Source: Marinobacter sp. BGYM27 (lineage in GTDB: Bacteria; Pseudomonadota; Gammaproteobacteria; Pseudomonadales; Oleiphilaceae). From it: a stretch of DNA of 64,000 nucleotides. The position numbers and the translations under genes are program-made. Under the pieces are notes generated by a model. That model was not told where the DNA came from, made no database searches, and saw only the letters and a program-made list of their open reading frames with translations. The number at the start of each line of letters is the position of its first letter. Position 1 is the stretch's first letter. Of the stretch, positions 1 to 8,167 are shown one piece after another. The DNA lies in contig JANZNS010000001.1 in NCBI GenBank assembly GCA_025153445.1, forward strand, positions 1 through 64,000, given 5' to 3'.

Positions 1-90
1 CCTGATCCCATCCCGAACTCAGCAGTGAAACGAATCAGCGCCGATGGTAGTGTGGCTTTTGCTCATGCGAGAGTAGGTCATCGTCAGGCT
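1..90 (+). rRNA. rrf: 5S ribosomal RNA, 3' part
   Basis: The first 90 bases match the central and 3' part of bacterial 5S rRNA: the 'atcccgaactcagcagtgaaac' region (loop B-C) is followed by the 'gcgagagtaggtcatc' segment and a closing 'gtcaggct' near position 90. The 5' part lies outside the window. The gene is the last one of a ribosomal RNA operon that enters from the left; a strong terminator follows ten bases later. The exact 3' end is set by analogy with E. coli 5S and could be off by a base or two. Confidence 0.92.
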
Positions 91-100
91 CCTAATACTG

Positions 101-136
101 AAAACCCCAGCACAGCGATGTGTTGGGGTTTTTTAT
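101..136 (+). terminator. Rho-independent terminator of the rRNA operon
   Basis: A GC-containing stem formed by aaaacccca and tggggtttt, with agcacagcgatgt-type bases between the arms, runs straight into a T-tract at 129-135. It closes the rRNA operon just after the 5S gene. Confidence 0.9.
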
Positions 137-214
137 TGGGCGGAATAAAAGCGCTTATGAAAGGTCGTCGCAGTCCGAGCCTCATTCGTTGCCCGTCTTC
201 GCCTTCCACGGCAG

Positions 215-244
215 TCCACAAAATCCGACCTTATCAAGTATACT
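215..244 (+). promoter_or_regulatory. Putative sigma-70 promoter of leuA
   Basis: TATACT at 239-244 is a near-consensus -10 box. TCCACA at 215-220 matches four of six -35 positions with an 18-base spacer. The start of transcription would fall near 251, giving a leader of about 45 bases. I see no leucine-rich leader peptide or attenuator. Confidence 0.4.
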
Positions 245-296
245 GATACTTTCAGCTTTACCCTCCAGCGCTTTCGTTAACAGAAGGATTGCACCT

Positions 297-1847
297 ATGC
301 CCGGCAATAATCACCTCGTTATTTTCGATACCACCTTGCGTGATGGTGAGCAAAGCCCCGGTGCATCAATGACTCGTGCGGAAAAGCTCCGAATTGCCAA
401 GGTGTTGGAAAAGCTCAGAGTCGATGTGATTGAAGCGGGTTTCGCTATCGCGAGTCAGGATGATTTCCTTGCTGTAAAAGGTATAGCCGAAACTATTAAA
501 GACTCGACAATATGCAGTCTTTCCCGTGCGCTCGATAAAGACATTGATCGTGCGGCAGAAGCTGTTAAGCCAGCGCAGCGGTCCAGAATCCATACATTTA
601 TTGCGACTTCCCCTATTCATATGAAGCATAAACTTCAGATGGAGCCGGAGGCGGTAATCGAGCAGGCTGTTCGCGCGGTCAAGCGAGCGAGAAATCATGT
701 AGGGGACGTTGAGTTCTCTTGTGAGGATGCGGGACGCTCAGAACTCGACTTCCTGTGCCGGATAATTGAGCGGGCAATCGATGCCGGCGCGACCACCATT
801 AATATACCGGACACCGTGGGCTATGCGATTCCCTCTCAGTTCGGTGAGACTATAAGACAGTTACTCAACCGGATTCCAAATGCCGACAAGGCGATTTTTT
901 CGGTGCATTGCCATAACGATCTTGGTCTCGCGGTGGCAAACTCCCTCGCGGCAGTCGCCCAGGGAGCGCGGCAGGTTGAGTGCACCATTAATGGCTTAGG
1001 GGAGCGCGCGGGCAACGCATCCCTTGAAGAGATCGTGATGGCGGTGAGAACGCGGCAGGATCTGTTCTCTATTGATACGTCGATTGACTCCAGGCACATT
1101 GTGCCGGCGTCCAGGCTTGTTTCCACAATCACCGGTTTTCCAGTTCAGCCTAACAAGGCCATTGTTGGTGCCAATGCGTTTGCTCATGAGTCGGGCATCC
1201 ACCAGGACGGTGTTCTCAAGCATCGCGAAACCTATGAAATCATGCGCGCCGAGGACGTGGGCTGGCATACCAACAGTCTGGTGCTTGGCAAACACTCAGG
1301 GCGCAATGCCTTCCGAACACGCATGCTTGAACTTGGCATGGCATTCGATTCTGATGAGCAGCTCAACGATGCGTTTGTTCGCTTTAAGGAGTTGGCTGAT
1401 CGAAAGCACGAGATTTTTGACGAAGATTTGCAGGCACTTGCGAATGATGCCAAAGAGCGTGATATTCCAGAGCATTTCGGGCTTGTCAGCTTGCGGGTGA
1501 CTTCCGAAACAGGTGTAGTGCCGCGTGCAACACTTGTCGTGCGAGTGGACGGTGCTGAGCGCACAGTCGAGGCAGAGGGAAGTGGGCCGGTTGATGCTGC
1601 TTTCAAAGCGCTGGAAGAATTGGCGCAATCCGGTGCGACTCTGCAGCTTTATTCGGTTAATGCGATTACCAGCGGAACCGATGCACAGGGTGAGGTCACT
1701 GTGCGTCTGGAAAAGGGCGGGCGAATTGTGAACGGTTTGGGTGCGGACACGGATATTATCATTGCATCAGCGAAAGCGTATATTCAGGCCCTGAATCTGA
1801 TTTTCACCGGCGTGAGGCGCCAGCACCCACAAGCAGCGGAAGTTTAA
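297..1847 (+). CDS. leuA: 2-isopropylmalate synthase
   Basis: LeuA condenses acetyl-CoA with 2-oxoisovalerate in the first committed step of leucine synthesis in the cytoplasm. The 516-residue protein begins at the ATG at 297, 8 bases after an AGAAGGA ribosome site; the reading frame is open further upstream, but there it runs through the 5S terminator. The HMGL-like TIM barrel opens with DTTLRDGEQ (residues 11-19). The metal-site HCHND motif and the GERAGNAS loop follow. The C-terminal 130 residues form the LeuA allosteric dimer domain that senses leucine. Its length is that of the E. coli-type enzyme (about 520). It stands alone, without leuBCD, right after the rRNA operon. Confidence 0.95.
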   Translation: MPGNNHLVIFDTTLRDGEQSPGASMTRAEKLRIAKVLEKLRVDVIEAGFAIASQDDFLAVKGIAETIKDSTICSLSRALDKDIDRAAEAVKPAQRSRIHTFIATSPIHMKHKLQMEPEAVIEQAVRAVKRARNHVGDVEFSCEDAGRSELDFLCRIIERAIDAGATTINIPDTVGYAIPSQFGETIRQLLNRIPNADKAIFSVHCHNDLGLAVANSLAAVAQGARQVECTINGLGERAGNASLEEIVMAVRTRQDLFSIDTSIDSRHIVPASRLVSTITGFPVQPNKAIVGANAFAHESGIHQDGVLKHRETYEIMRAEDVGWHTNSLVLGKHSGRNAFRTRMLELGMAFDSDEQLNDAFVRFKELADRKHEIFDEDLQALANDAKERDIPEHFGLVSLRVTSETGVVPRATLVVRVDGAERTVEAEGSGPVDAAFKALEELAQSGATLQLYSVNAITSGTDAQGEVTVRLEKGGRIVNGLGADTDIIIASAKAYIQALNLIFTGVRRQHPQAAEV

Positions 1848-1860
1848 GGTTTTGCAAAAC

Positions 1861-2688
1861 GTGAACGTCATTGCGTCGGAAGCTCAGCGGCAGTTTTACT
1901 TGTCCTCCATGGGGGTGACCTTGTGGTATGCGCGTGATTTGTTGCCTGGGGCCGCGCCTTCCCCTGCAATGGATTTCAGCGAGCCGGAATCGGTAGCGCT
2001 TAACGTGAACTCGTCACCGGAAGCGGCTAGGCCGGCTGGGGCAGGCGACAGCGGGCAGCAGGTCAGTGTCAAGGAACTCATTAAATCTGTTGGTGGCAAG
2101 GGCCTCGATGATAAGAAGCCGCCTCTGGATCAAAAATCGGTTGATGCAGAGTTGCCCGAGACCAGACCGGAGTCGCCCGCTCAAGACGTATCTCCAGCGA
2201 AGCCGGTGCCAGAAGTGGCGGTGTTGGGCACCGGACAGCAAGTGTTCGCTGAGGCGTTGAGCAACACTACATTTCAATTGGGTGTCTGGTGTTCTCCGAG
2301 CTACTGTTTGTTATCGCCCTACTCGTCAGAAGTCAGTGACGAGCTCCAGAACAGGCTTGCCGCCAATATTCTGCTTGCGCTTGAAAGTGCCTCTATCGAA
2401 AATTATCGGCTTGCCTGGCCGGTATTTAATAACATTCAGGTTTTCTCAAACCCGGCTTCTGATCTCGGGTGTCTGCTCCAGAATCTTCGAAAGGATAAAA
2501 TACAGGAACGCCGCATCCTTATGCTGGGCGCTCTTGTAGACAATGAGGGGGGGGTAGCCGAAATGAAGTCGATTCTGGGACAGGCTGTTGTCGAAAGCCC
2601 GTTTTCGGTAGCAGGGCTGGCAGCTGACCCCCGGAATAAACGCGAGCTATGGCTTCAGCTGAAAGAGCGGGTGCTCGGGATCCAGTAA
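1861..2688 (+). CDS. holD: DNA polymerase III psi subunit (HolD-like), enlarged
   Basis: Psi links the clamp loader to chi and thence to SSB in the DNA polymerase III holoenzyme. Two segments resemble E. coli HolD: an N-terminal stretch with YLSSMGVTLW and YARDLLPG (E. coli has QLQQLGITQW), and a C-terminal stretch with LAADPRNKRELWLQL (E. coli LRANPTARAALWQQI). Between them lie roughly 90 residues rich in Pro, Glu, Ser and Ala that look disordered, so this protein is about twice E. coli psi (137). The call is supported by position: holD lies directly before rimI in E. coli and Pseudomonas. I chose GTG 1861, eleven bases after AAGG; a TTG at 1852 is also possible. Confidence 0.7.
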   Translation: MNVIASEAQRQFYLSSMGVTLWYARDLLPGAAPSPAMDFSEPESVALNVNSSPEAARPAGAGDSGQQVSVKELIKSVGGKGLDDKKPPLDQKSVDAELPETRPESPAQDVSPAKPVPEVAVLGTGQQVFAEALSNTTFQLGVWCSPSYCLLSPYSSEVSDELQNRLAANILLALESASIENYRLAWPVFNNIQVFSNPASDLGCLLQNLRKDKIQERRILMLGALVDNEGGVAEMKSILGQAVVESPFSVAGLAADPRNKRELWLQLKERVLGIQ

Positions 2689-3164
2689 TGGGTGACAGCG
2701 CCTTCAACCGAGCTGATAAAATCATACGCCCTTTACGGTTTTCTGACCTGGCAGCGGTCAATGGTATTGAGCTCACAGGCTACTCTCACCCCTGGCCTGA
2801 CGCTGTCTTCCGGGATTGTTTTCGCGATGACTACCGACTCTGGGCGTTGGAGAGTACCGATCAGCAACTGATCGGCTATGCCATAGTTGCCTATCTGTTT
2901 GACGAAGCGCATCTCCTCAATATCTGTGTTGCCAAGACGAAGCGGGGGCAAGGTGCCGGGCGAATGTTACTGGCTCATCTGGCCCGCGAGGCATTTGACG
3001 AGAAAATGTCGGTTGTCACGCTCGAAGTGAGGTTGAGCAATCATTCCGCGATCGCTTTGTACGAGTCTTTTGGTTTTGAGCGTATGGGGCTGCGCCCGGG
3101 GTATTATCCAGGTGATACCCTTCGGGAGGATGCCTTGGTGTTGACGCTCAGAGCGCCGGGTTGA
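2688..3164 (+). CDS. rimI: [Ribosomal protein S18]-alanine N-acetyltransferase
   Basis: RimI acetylates the N-terminal alanine of ribosomal protein S18 with acetyl-CoA. The 158-residue GNAT-fold protein carries the acetyl-CoA loop RGQGAGR near residue 85 and the typical C-terminal strand motif SNHSAIALYESFGFE, followed by PGYYP, as in E. coli RimI. Its ATG shares one base with the holD stop (TAATG), which indicates translational coupling; an in-frame ATG at 2649 inside holD is less likely because it adds residues with no family counterpart. The holD-rimI pair is conserved in gammaproteobacteria. Confidence 0.9.
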   Translation: MGDSAFNRADKIIRPLRFSDLAAVNGIELTGYSHPWPDAVFRDCFRDDYRLWALESTDQQLIGYAIVAYLFDEAHLLNICVAKTKRGQGAGRMLLAHLAREAFDEKMSVVTLEVRLSNHSAIALYESFGFERMGLRPGYYPGDTLREDALVLTLRAPG

Positions 3165-3171
3165 CCTTCAG

Positions 3172-3831
3172 ATGGGGCTGACCTCCGGGCTGATTCCGTT
3201 GCCATGGCTCCTGCTATGCTGGGGAGTGTTGCTGATTCTGGTAATCGCGGCGCTGGTTTGCGCTGACTGGGCTCAGTTGGTTGTAGAGCGTCCGCTTCAA
3301 CACAGTCTTTTCGCGGGTATATTGCTGTTGGTGCTGGCATGGCAGATCAGGGCCGGACTGTCGCCCGGTCTGACGATTCATATCCTCGGAATGACGGCCA
3401 TGACACTGATGCTGGGCTGGGCGTTCGCAATCCTGGCGGGCGTAGTGGCATTGATTTTCATGGTGCTTCTGGGGCGCGAATCGCTGGATATGCTTGGCGT
3501 CAATGGACTGGTGACAGTCGCGATTCCATGCCTTGTCAGTTACGGGATTGTGCGATGGGAGAAGGCGCGCGGATTCCGGAATTTCTTTGCCTATCTGTTC
3601 GTCTGTGGATTCTTCGGTGCAGCTATCGCGGTACTGGTCGCCGGGTTGTCGATGGTGGCGTTACTGTGGATGTCGGGCGTTTATAGCTGGGAGCTGCTGG
3701 TCCATGAGTATGTCCGCTACCTCCCACTTATCCTCCTACCCGAAGCCTTTGTTAACGGAACGATCGTGTCCGGGCTCATGGTGTTCCATCCCCAGCGTTT
3801 ACTCACGCTGGATGAGAGCCGTTACCTCTGA
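3172..3831 (+). CDS. CbiM-like integral membrane protein (ECF permease family)
   Basis: This 219-residue protein has about six or seven hydrophobic segments covering nearly its whole length. The HILGMTAMTLMLGW stretch and the late LPEAFVNG motif resemble the CbiM family of energy-coupling-factor transporter components, and a protein of this kind follows rimI in Pseudomonas. The N-terminal His-X-Pro metal motif (MHIPDG) of true nickel or cobalt CbiM is absent, and there are no CbiN, CbiQ or CbiO genes nearby, so the substrate is unknown. It starts eight bases after rimI and is probably in the same transcript. Family assignment is from memory of conserved motifs and is only moderately sure. Confidence 0.55.
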   Translation: MGLTSGLIPLPWLLLCWGVLLILVIAALVCADWAQLVVERPLQHSLFAGILLLVLAWQIRAGLSPGLTIHILGMTAMTLMLGWAFAILAGVVALIFMVLLGRESLDMLGVNGLVTVAIPCLVSYGIVRWEKARGFRNFFAYLFVCGFFGAAIAVLVAGLSMVALLWMSGVYSWELLVHEYVRYLPLILLPEAFVNGTIVSGLMVFHPQRLLTLDESRYL

Positions 3832-3882
3832 ATAGTCTGAGGCTGCCCGCGATTTGCGTTCGCGTCAGGGGGCTTCAGAACT

Positions 3883-3888
3883 TATAAT
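3883..3888 (+). promoter_or_regulatory. Consensus -10 box, likely prfC promoter
   Basis: TATAAT at 3883-3888 lies 43 bases before the prfC start in the gap after the CbiM-like gene. No good -35 box sits at the right distance (TTGCGT at 3854-3859 is 23 bases away), so this is a partial match. Confidence 0.35.
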
Positions 3889-3930
3889 GTCTGGCTTTTC
3901 CATTCGCGCTAATTTTCAGGCTGTTTAACT

Positions 3931-5511
3931 ATGACCATGCTCTCCGCGGAAATCGACAAGCGCCGGACGTTTGCGATCATCTCGCACCCGGATGCCGGTA
4001 AAACGACGATTACTGAAAAGGTCCTGCTATTCGGTAAGGCCTTGCAGAAAGCGGGCACCGTAAAAGGCAAGAAATCCGGGCAGCATGCGAAATCCGACTG
4101 GATGGAGATGGAGAAGGAGCGTGGTATTTCCGTCACCACCTCTGTTATGCAGTTCCCTTACGCCGACAGGTTGGTAAATCTGCTGGATACGCCGGGCCAT
4201 GAAGACTTTTCTGAGGATACTTACCGCACGCTGACTGCTGTGGATTCGTGTCTGATGGTGATCGACAGCGCCAAAGGTGTCGAGGAGCGCACGATTAAGC
4301 TGATGGAAGTTACGCGTTTGCGCGATACCCCGATTCTGACGTTCATGAACAAATTGGATCGGGATACCCGCGACCCGATTGATCTCATGGACGAAGTCGA
4401 AGATGTCCTGAAAATCGCCTGCGCGCCGATTACCTGGCCGATAGGAATGGGTAAGAACTTCAAGGGTGTTTATCATCTGCTGAATGATGAAGTGATTCTC
4501 TATCAGAGCGGCCAGGGGCATCATATTCAGGACCGTCGGGTCATCAGCGGGATCGATAACCCGGAGCTGGATAACGCGTTGGGTGCTTATGCTGCAGATC
4601 TCAGAGATGAAATTGAACTGGTAAAAGGCGCTTCCAACGAGTTTGATCTTGAGGCGTTTTTGAGGGGAGAGCTGACACCCGTCTTTTTCGGTACCGCGTT
4701 GGGCAATTTCGGCGTCGACCATATGTTGGATGGATTGGTGGAATGGGCGCCGCGACCTCAGCCCCGGGCAACCGACGTGCGCGAAGTGCTGCCAACGGAA
4801 GAGGGCTTTTCCGGTTTTGTCTTCAAGATTCAGGCAAACATGGATCCCCAGCATCGGGATCGGGTGGCATTTCTGCGAATCGTGTCAGGGCGCTATAACC
4901 AGGGCATGAAAGTCCGTCATGCCCGCATGGGTAAAGAAGTGCGACTGGCTGACGCGCTGACCTTTATGGCGGGTGACCGTGAGCAGGCTGAAGAGGCGTT
5001 CGCCGGCGATATTATCGGGCTCCATAACCATGGCACCATTCAGCTGGGGGATACCTTTACCTCCGGCGACGATATGAAATTTACCGGTATCCCCAACTTT
5101 GCTCCGGAACTGTTCAGGCGCATCCGCCTTAAAGATCCCCTCAAGGCCAAGCAACTACAGAAGGGGTTGGTACAACTGTCCGAAGAAGGTGCGGTGCAGG
5201 TTTTCCGGCCTATGCGGAACAACGATTTGATTGTCGGTGCGGTTGGTGTGCTGCAGTTTGACGTGGTTGTCAGTCGCCTGAAAACGGAATACAAAGTTGA
5301 TGCGGTGTATGAGCCGATCAATGTGGCGACCGCTCGCTGGGTTCACTGTGATGACGCACGCAAGCTTGAGGAGTTTGAACGCAAGGGCTATGAAAACCTG
5401 GCGCTTGATGGCAGCGATCGCCTGGCTTATATCGCACCAACAATGGTGAATTTGCAATTGGCCCAAGAGCGGTTCCCTGACGTTCAGTTCAGCAAGACGC
5501 GCGAGCACTGA
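3931..5511 (+). CDS. prfC: Peptide chain release factor 3
   Basis: RF3 is the GTPase that removes RF1 or RF2 from the ribosome after termination. At 526 residues it equals the usual family length. The GTPase motifs are complete: P-loop SHPDAGKT at 18-25, the switch I region with ERGISVTT near 63-70, DTPGH at 86-90 and NKLD at 140-143. Domains 2 and 3 of the translational GTPase fold follow. It has its own possible -10 box upstream and is followed 10 bases later by a TatD-family gene. A second in-frame ATG two codons later could also be the start. Confidence 0.96.
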   Translation: MTMLSAEIDKRRTFAIISHPDAGKTTITEKVLLFGKALQKAGTVKGKKSGQHAKSDWMEMEKERGISVTTSVMQFPYADRLVNLLDTPGHEDFSEDTYRTLTAVDSCLMVIDSAKGVEERTIKLMEVTRLRDTPILTFMNKLDRDTRDPIDLMDEVEDVLKIACAPITWPIGMGKNFKGVYHLLNDEVILYQSGQGHHIQDRRVISGIDNPELDNALGAYAADLRDEIELVKGASNEFDLEAFLRGELTPVFFGTALGNFGVDHMLDGLVEWAPRPQPRATDVREVLPTEEGFSGFVFKIQANMDPQHRDRVAFLRIVSGRYNQGMKVRHARMGKEVRLADALTFMAGDREQAEEAFAGDIIGLHNHGTIQLGDTFTSGDDMKFTGIPNFAPELFRRIRLKDPLKAKQLQKGLVQLSEEGAVQVFRPMRNNDLIVGAVGVLQFDVVVSRLKTEYKVDAVYEPINVATARWVHCDDARKLEEFERKGYENLALDGSDRLAYIAPTMVNLQLAQERFPDVQFSKTREH

Positions 5512-5521
5512 TCGGCCGTTT

Positions 5522-6292
5522 ATGTTTGTCGACGCGCACTGCCATCTGGATTTTCCGGAGTTTGATGGCACCAGGGATAGCGTACTGGCGCGTTGTCGTG
5601 AACTGGGTGTGAATCGTTTGGTCATGTCCGGGGTGCGGGCCGCAGACTGGCCCCGCTTGCAGCAGTTCTCTGCAGAGCTCGAGTCGTTGTTTTACTGTCT
5701 GGGTATTCATCCCTGGTTTATTGCAGAGCATGATGAGCGTTCGTTGGAGGCTTTGGAGCAAGCGCTTGCAGGTTTACCCGCTCGGTGCGTAGGGGTGGGG
5801 GAGTGCGGTCTGGACCGTCTCAGGGGGGCGCTTGATGAGCAGTTTCCCTGGTTTGAGGCTCAGGTGGATATTGCGAGCAGGCAGCGGATGCCATTAGTTA
5901 TCCATTCAGTACGAGCCAATGACGAAGTGGCAAGCGTGCTGCGCCGGAGGCAGTTCAGTCAGGGTGCGTTGATACACGGCTTTTCCGGCAGTGAACAACA
6001 GGCTGGAAAACTGCATGACCTCGGCTGTTACCTTGGTGTCGGTGGTGTAATTACTTACGGACGTGCTGAAAAGACACGGCGGGCGCTGGCTGCGATGCCT
6101 TTGGAAAGTCTGGTGCTGGAGACGGATGCGCCGGATATGCCGCCGTCGGGTGTCGCGGCCGGCGAGAATACGCCAGAATCAATCCCGATGATTTTCAAGG
6201 CGTTGTGCGAACTTCGCCCGGAGCCGGAAGACGTCGTGCGAACCCGTCTACTGGAGAACGCCTGTGCTTTGTATCGCTGGCCGGCCTGCTGA
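5522..6292 (+). CDS. TatD-family metal-dependent hydrolase (YjjV type)
   Basis: The 256-residue protein has all TatD-family metal ligands: DAHCHLD at 4-10, a GxxP loop (GIHPWF), the Glu in GECGLDR, His in IHSVRANDE and HGFSGSE, and Asp in LETDAPDMPP. Members act as 3'-5' deoxyribonucleases or related phosphodiesterases on DNA, RNA or D-aminoacyl-tRNA; which one applies here cannot be read from sequence. It resembles E. coli YjjV more than TatD. It follows prfC by 10 bases and is likely cotranscribed. Confidence 0.85.
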   Translation: MFVDAHCHLDFPEFDGTRDSVLARCRELGVNRLVMSGVRAADWPRLQQFSAELESLFYCLGIHPWFIAEHDERSLEALEQALAGLPARCVGVGECGLDRLRGALDEQFPWFEAQVDIASRQRMPLVIHSVRANDEVASVLRRRQFSQGALIHGFSGSEQQAGKLHDLGCYLGVGGVITYGRAEKTRRALAAMPLESLVLETDAPDMPPSGVAAGENTPESIPMIFKALCELRPEPEDVVRTRLLENACALYRWPAC

Positions 6293-6311
6293 ATTAATAC
6301 ACAGTCAGGGC

Positions 6312-6340
6312 TTGGCATGAGTCGGGTGTTGCTTTATACT
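6312..6340 (+). promoter_or_regulatory. Sigma-70 promoter of rplM-rpsI
   Basis: TTGGCA at 6312-6317 and TATACT at 6335-6340 are separated by exactly 17 bases. Each box differs from consensus by one or two positions. Transcription would begin near 6347, giving a leader of about 147 bases before rplM. Confidence 0.7.
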
Positions 6341-6346
6341 TCGCGC

Positions 6347-6493
6347 CCTGGCTTTTCAAGGCGATGTCGTCATCTCAGCCCCGAATGACACAACGCCAGC
6401 AAATATTATAGGTCGAAAGTCACCGCTAAACGCTTGGTGCGTTGGGTAGTGGTGGTTTTTAACGTTCGTTATACGCGTTACAAGGCGGAATCA
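6347..6493 (+). promoter_or_regulatory. rplM leader, possible L13 autoregulation site
   Basis: The long untranslated leader holds a small hairpin aacgc-ttggt-gcgtt at 6429-6443 and a second weak fold around aacgttcgttatacgcgtt at 6461-6479, just before the strong AAGGCGGA ribosome site at 6482-6489. In E. coli the rplM-rpsI operon is autoregulated through L13 binding its leader. That such control operates here is inference from the leader length and structure. Confidence 0.3.
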
Positions 6494-6922
6494 ATGAAGA
6501 CTCTGAGTGCGAAACCAGAAAGCGTAAAGCGTGACTGGTACGTTGTAGACGCAGCCGGCAAGACGCTGGGTCGTCTGTCAACCGAAATCGCCCTTCGTCT
6601 GCGGGGCAAGCATAAGCCTGAATATACCCCTCATGTCGACACCGGCGATTACATTGTTGTGATCAATGCTGAACAGGTGCGTGTGACTGGTAAGAAGTCA
6701 GCCGACAAAATGTATTATCACCACACGGGTTTCCCGGGTGGTATCCGTTCGATCAACTTCGAGAAGCTGGTCGACAAGGCGCCTGAGCAGGTTTTGGGTC
6801 ACTCCGTGAAGGGGATGATGCCAAAAGGACCTTTGGGTCGCGCCATGTTCAAAAAGCTGAAAATCTATGCCGGCGCTGAGCATCCTCATGCAGCCCAGCA
6901 GCCCAAAGAACTCGACATCTAA
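6494..6922 (+). CDS. rplM: 50S ribosomal protein L13
   Basis: L13 is an early-assembly protein of the large subunit that binds 23S rRNA. The 142-residue length equals that of E. coli L13. Family hallmarks are [16 protein letters not shown] near the N-terminus, [16 protein letters not shown], and [10 protein letters not shown] followed by MLPKGPLGR-like MMPKGPLGR. The ATG at 6494 follows an AAGGCGGA ribosome site; an upstream in-frame ATG at 6434 is in the leader and adds residues with no family match. rpsI follows 12 bases later. Confidence 0.97.
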   Translation: MKTLSAKPESVKRDWYVVDAAGKTLGRLSTEIALRLRGKHKPEYTPHVDTGDYIVVINAEQVRVTGKKSADKMYYHHTGFPGGIRSINFEKLVDKAPEQVLGHSVKGMMPKGPLGRAMFKKLKIYAGAEHPHAAQQPKELDI

Positions 6923-6934
6923 CGGAAGGCGAAT

Positions 6935-7327
6935 ATGTCTGTAGCACAAAATTACGGTACTGGTCGCCGCAAGACATCTACGGCGCGGGTATTTATCAAG
7001 CCGGGTAGCGGTAGCATCACGATCAACGATCGTTCAATCGAGCAGTTTTTCGGTCGCGAGACTCTGCGCATGATCGTTCGTCAGCCGCTGGTTCTCTCTG
7101 AGTCCGAGAACCGTTTTGATATTCGCATCACCGTAGAAGGTGGCGGTATCAGTGGGCAGGCCGGCGCCATCCGCCACGGTCTGACTCGCGCTCTGATGGA
7201 TTATGACGAAACGCTTCGTCCGGCCATGCGCAAAGCGGGTTATGTTACCCGTGATGCTCGTAAGGTTGAGCGTAAGAAAGTGGGTCTGCGGAAAGCGCGT
7301 AAGCGTCCACAGTACTCCAAGCGTTAA
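6935..7327 (+). CDS. rpsI: 30S ribosomal protein S9
   Basis: S9 sits in the head of the small subunit and its C-terminal tail reaches the P-site tRNA. The 130-residue protein has the family signature [14 protein letters not shown] at the N-terminus, [14 protein letters not shown] in the middle and the basic tail ending KRPQYSKR, whose last arginine contacts tRNA. The length matches E. coli. It forms an operon with rplM and ends at a strong terminator. Confidence 0.97.
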   Translation: MSVAQNYGTGRRKTSTARVFIKPGSGSITINDRSIEQFFGRETLRMIVRQPLVLSESENRFDIRITVEGGGISGQAGAIRHGLTRALMDYDETLRPAMRKAGYVTRDARKVERKKVGLRKARKRPQYSKR

Positions 7328-7350
7328 TTTGGCGGTTTATTTCGCCAGCA

Positions 7351-7382
7351 AAAAAACCCGGCTATCTGCCGGGTTTTTTTTT
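7351..7382 (+). terminator. Rho-independent terminator after rpsI
   Basis: The hairpin aacccggc-tatct-gccgggtt is flanked by an A-run on the left and a run of nine T on the right, so it could work in both directions. Confidence 0.92.
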
Positions 7383-7450
7383 GACTGCAGTTAATTTGGA
7401 TGCCCTGATGTCGGTGGCTCGAAAGAAGGCTCATGGCGCGGCTTTCCGAC

Positions 7451-7485
7451 TTGTAAGGTTTTGGTAATTTCATTACCATTTGACG
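7451..7485 (+). promoter_or_regulatory. pet operon control region with a 17-bp palindrome
   Basis: A perfect inverted repeat, TGGTAAT-TTC-ATTACCA, occupies 7462-7478. It overlaps a possible promoter: TTGTAA (7451-7456), 17-base spacer, TACCAT (7474-7479). A second -35-like TTGACG follows at 7480-7485 but lacks a well-placed -10. The region lies in the 243-base gap between rpsI and petA. A dimeric regulator bound here would cover the -10; I cannot name it. Confidence 0.4.
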
Positions 7486-7570
7486 CACTAAATACAGGGT
7501 TAAGAAGTACTTTTCGATGTGTGGCGTGCCTTTGCGCGTTGCCTGCATTGCCTGATGGGAGAAAACCATA

Positions 7571-8167
7571 ATGAATAATGGCGACGTGAGCCAAAGCCGA
7601 CGTCGATTCCTGATCGGTGCTACGTCAGTGGTCGGTGGTGTCGGTGTGATTGGCGCGGCCGTACCTTTCGTGGCGTCCTGGAATCCCAGTGCCAAGGCTG
7701 AAGCAGCTGGTGCTCCGGTAACAGTGAATGTTGATAAAATAGAGCCGGGTCAGCAGATTACGGTCGAATGGCGAGGTAAGCCGGTGTGGATTGTTCGCCG
7801 CACCGATGAGATGTTGGCGAACATCAAAAAGCTGAACGACACAGTTAAAGATCCTGAGTCGTCAGAAGCGTCGCAGCAGCCGACCTATATTGAAGGCATC
7901 TATCGCTCTCTTAAGCCGGAGTTTGCAGTTCTGGTTGGTATTTGCACACATTTGGGGTGTGTTCCGACTTATCGTCCTGAAGTGGCGCCTGCTGATCTGG
8001 GTCCTGAGTGGTTGGGGGGCTTCTTTTGCCCGTGCCACGGTTCCCACTACGACCTGGCGGGCCGGGTCTACCAGAGTCAGCCTGCTCCGCTGAATCTTGA
8101 AGTTCCGCCTTATCGATATGACACCGATGCGACCATGACGGTCGGTCTTGATCCGGAGGCTGCGTGA
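7571..8167 (+). CDS. petA: Ubiquinol-cytochrome c reductase, Rieske iron-sulfur subunit
   Basis: This subunit passes electrons from ubiquinol to cytochrome c1 in the bc1 complex. The 198-residue protein has a Tat-type signal-anchor with SRRRFLIG at 9-16 and a hydrophobic stretch to about residue 36, and the [2Fe-2S] ligand motifs CTHLGC (125-130) and CPCHGSHY (153-160). It is the first gene of petABC; its TGA overlaps the petB ATG. GGGAGAAAACC before the start provides a ribosome site. Confidence 0.96.
   Translation: MNNGDVSQSRRRFLIGATSVVGGVGVIGAAVPFVASWNPSAKAEAAGAPVTVNVDKIEPGQQITVEWRGKPVWIVRRTDEMLANIKKLNDTVKDPESSEASQQPTYIEGIYRSLKPEFAVLVGICTHLGCVPTYRPEVAPADLGPEWLGGFFCPCHGSHYDLAGRVYQSQPAPLNLEVPPYRYDTDATMTVGLDPEAA

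Noticed and set aside
120-296. N-terminal extension of leuA starting at 120
   Set aside because: It would begin inside the 5S rRNA terminator; ATG 297 has a good ribosome site and the usual LeuA N-terminus.
7539-7554. Direct repeat TTGCCTG, two copies nine bases apart before petA
   Set aside because: Two short copies in a low-complexity stretch are not enough to claim a regulatory site.
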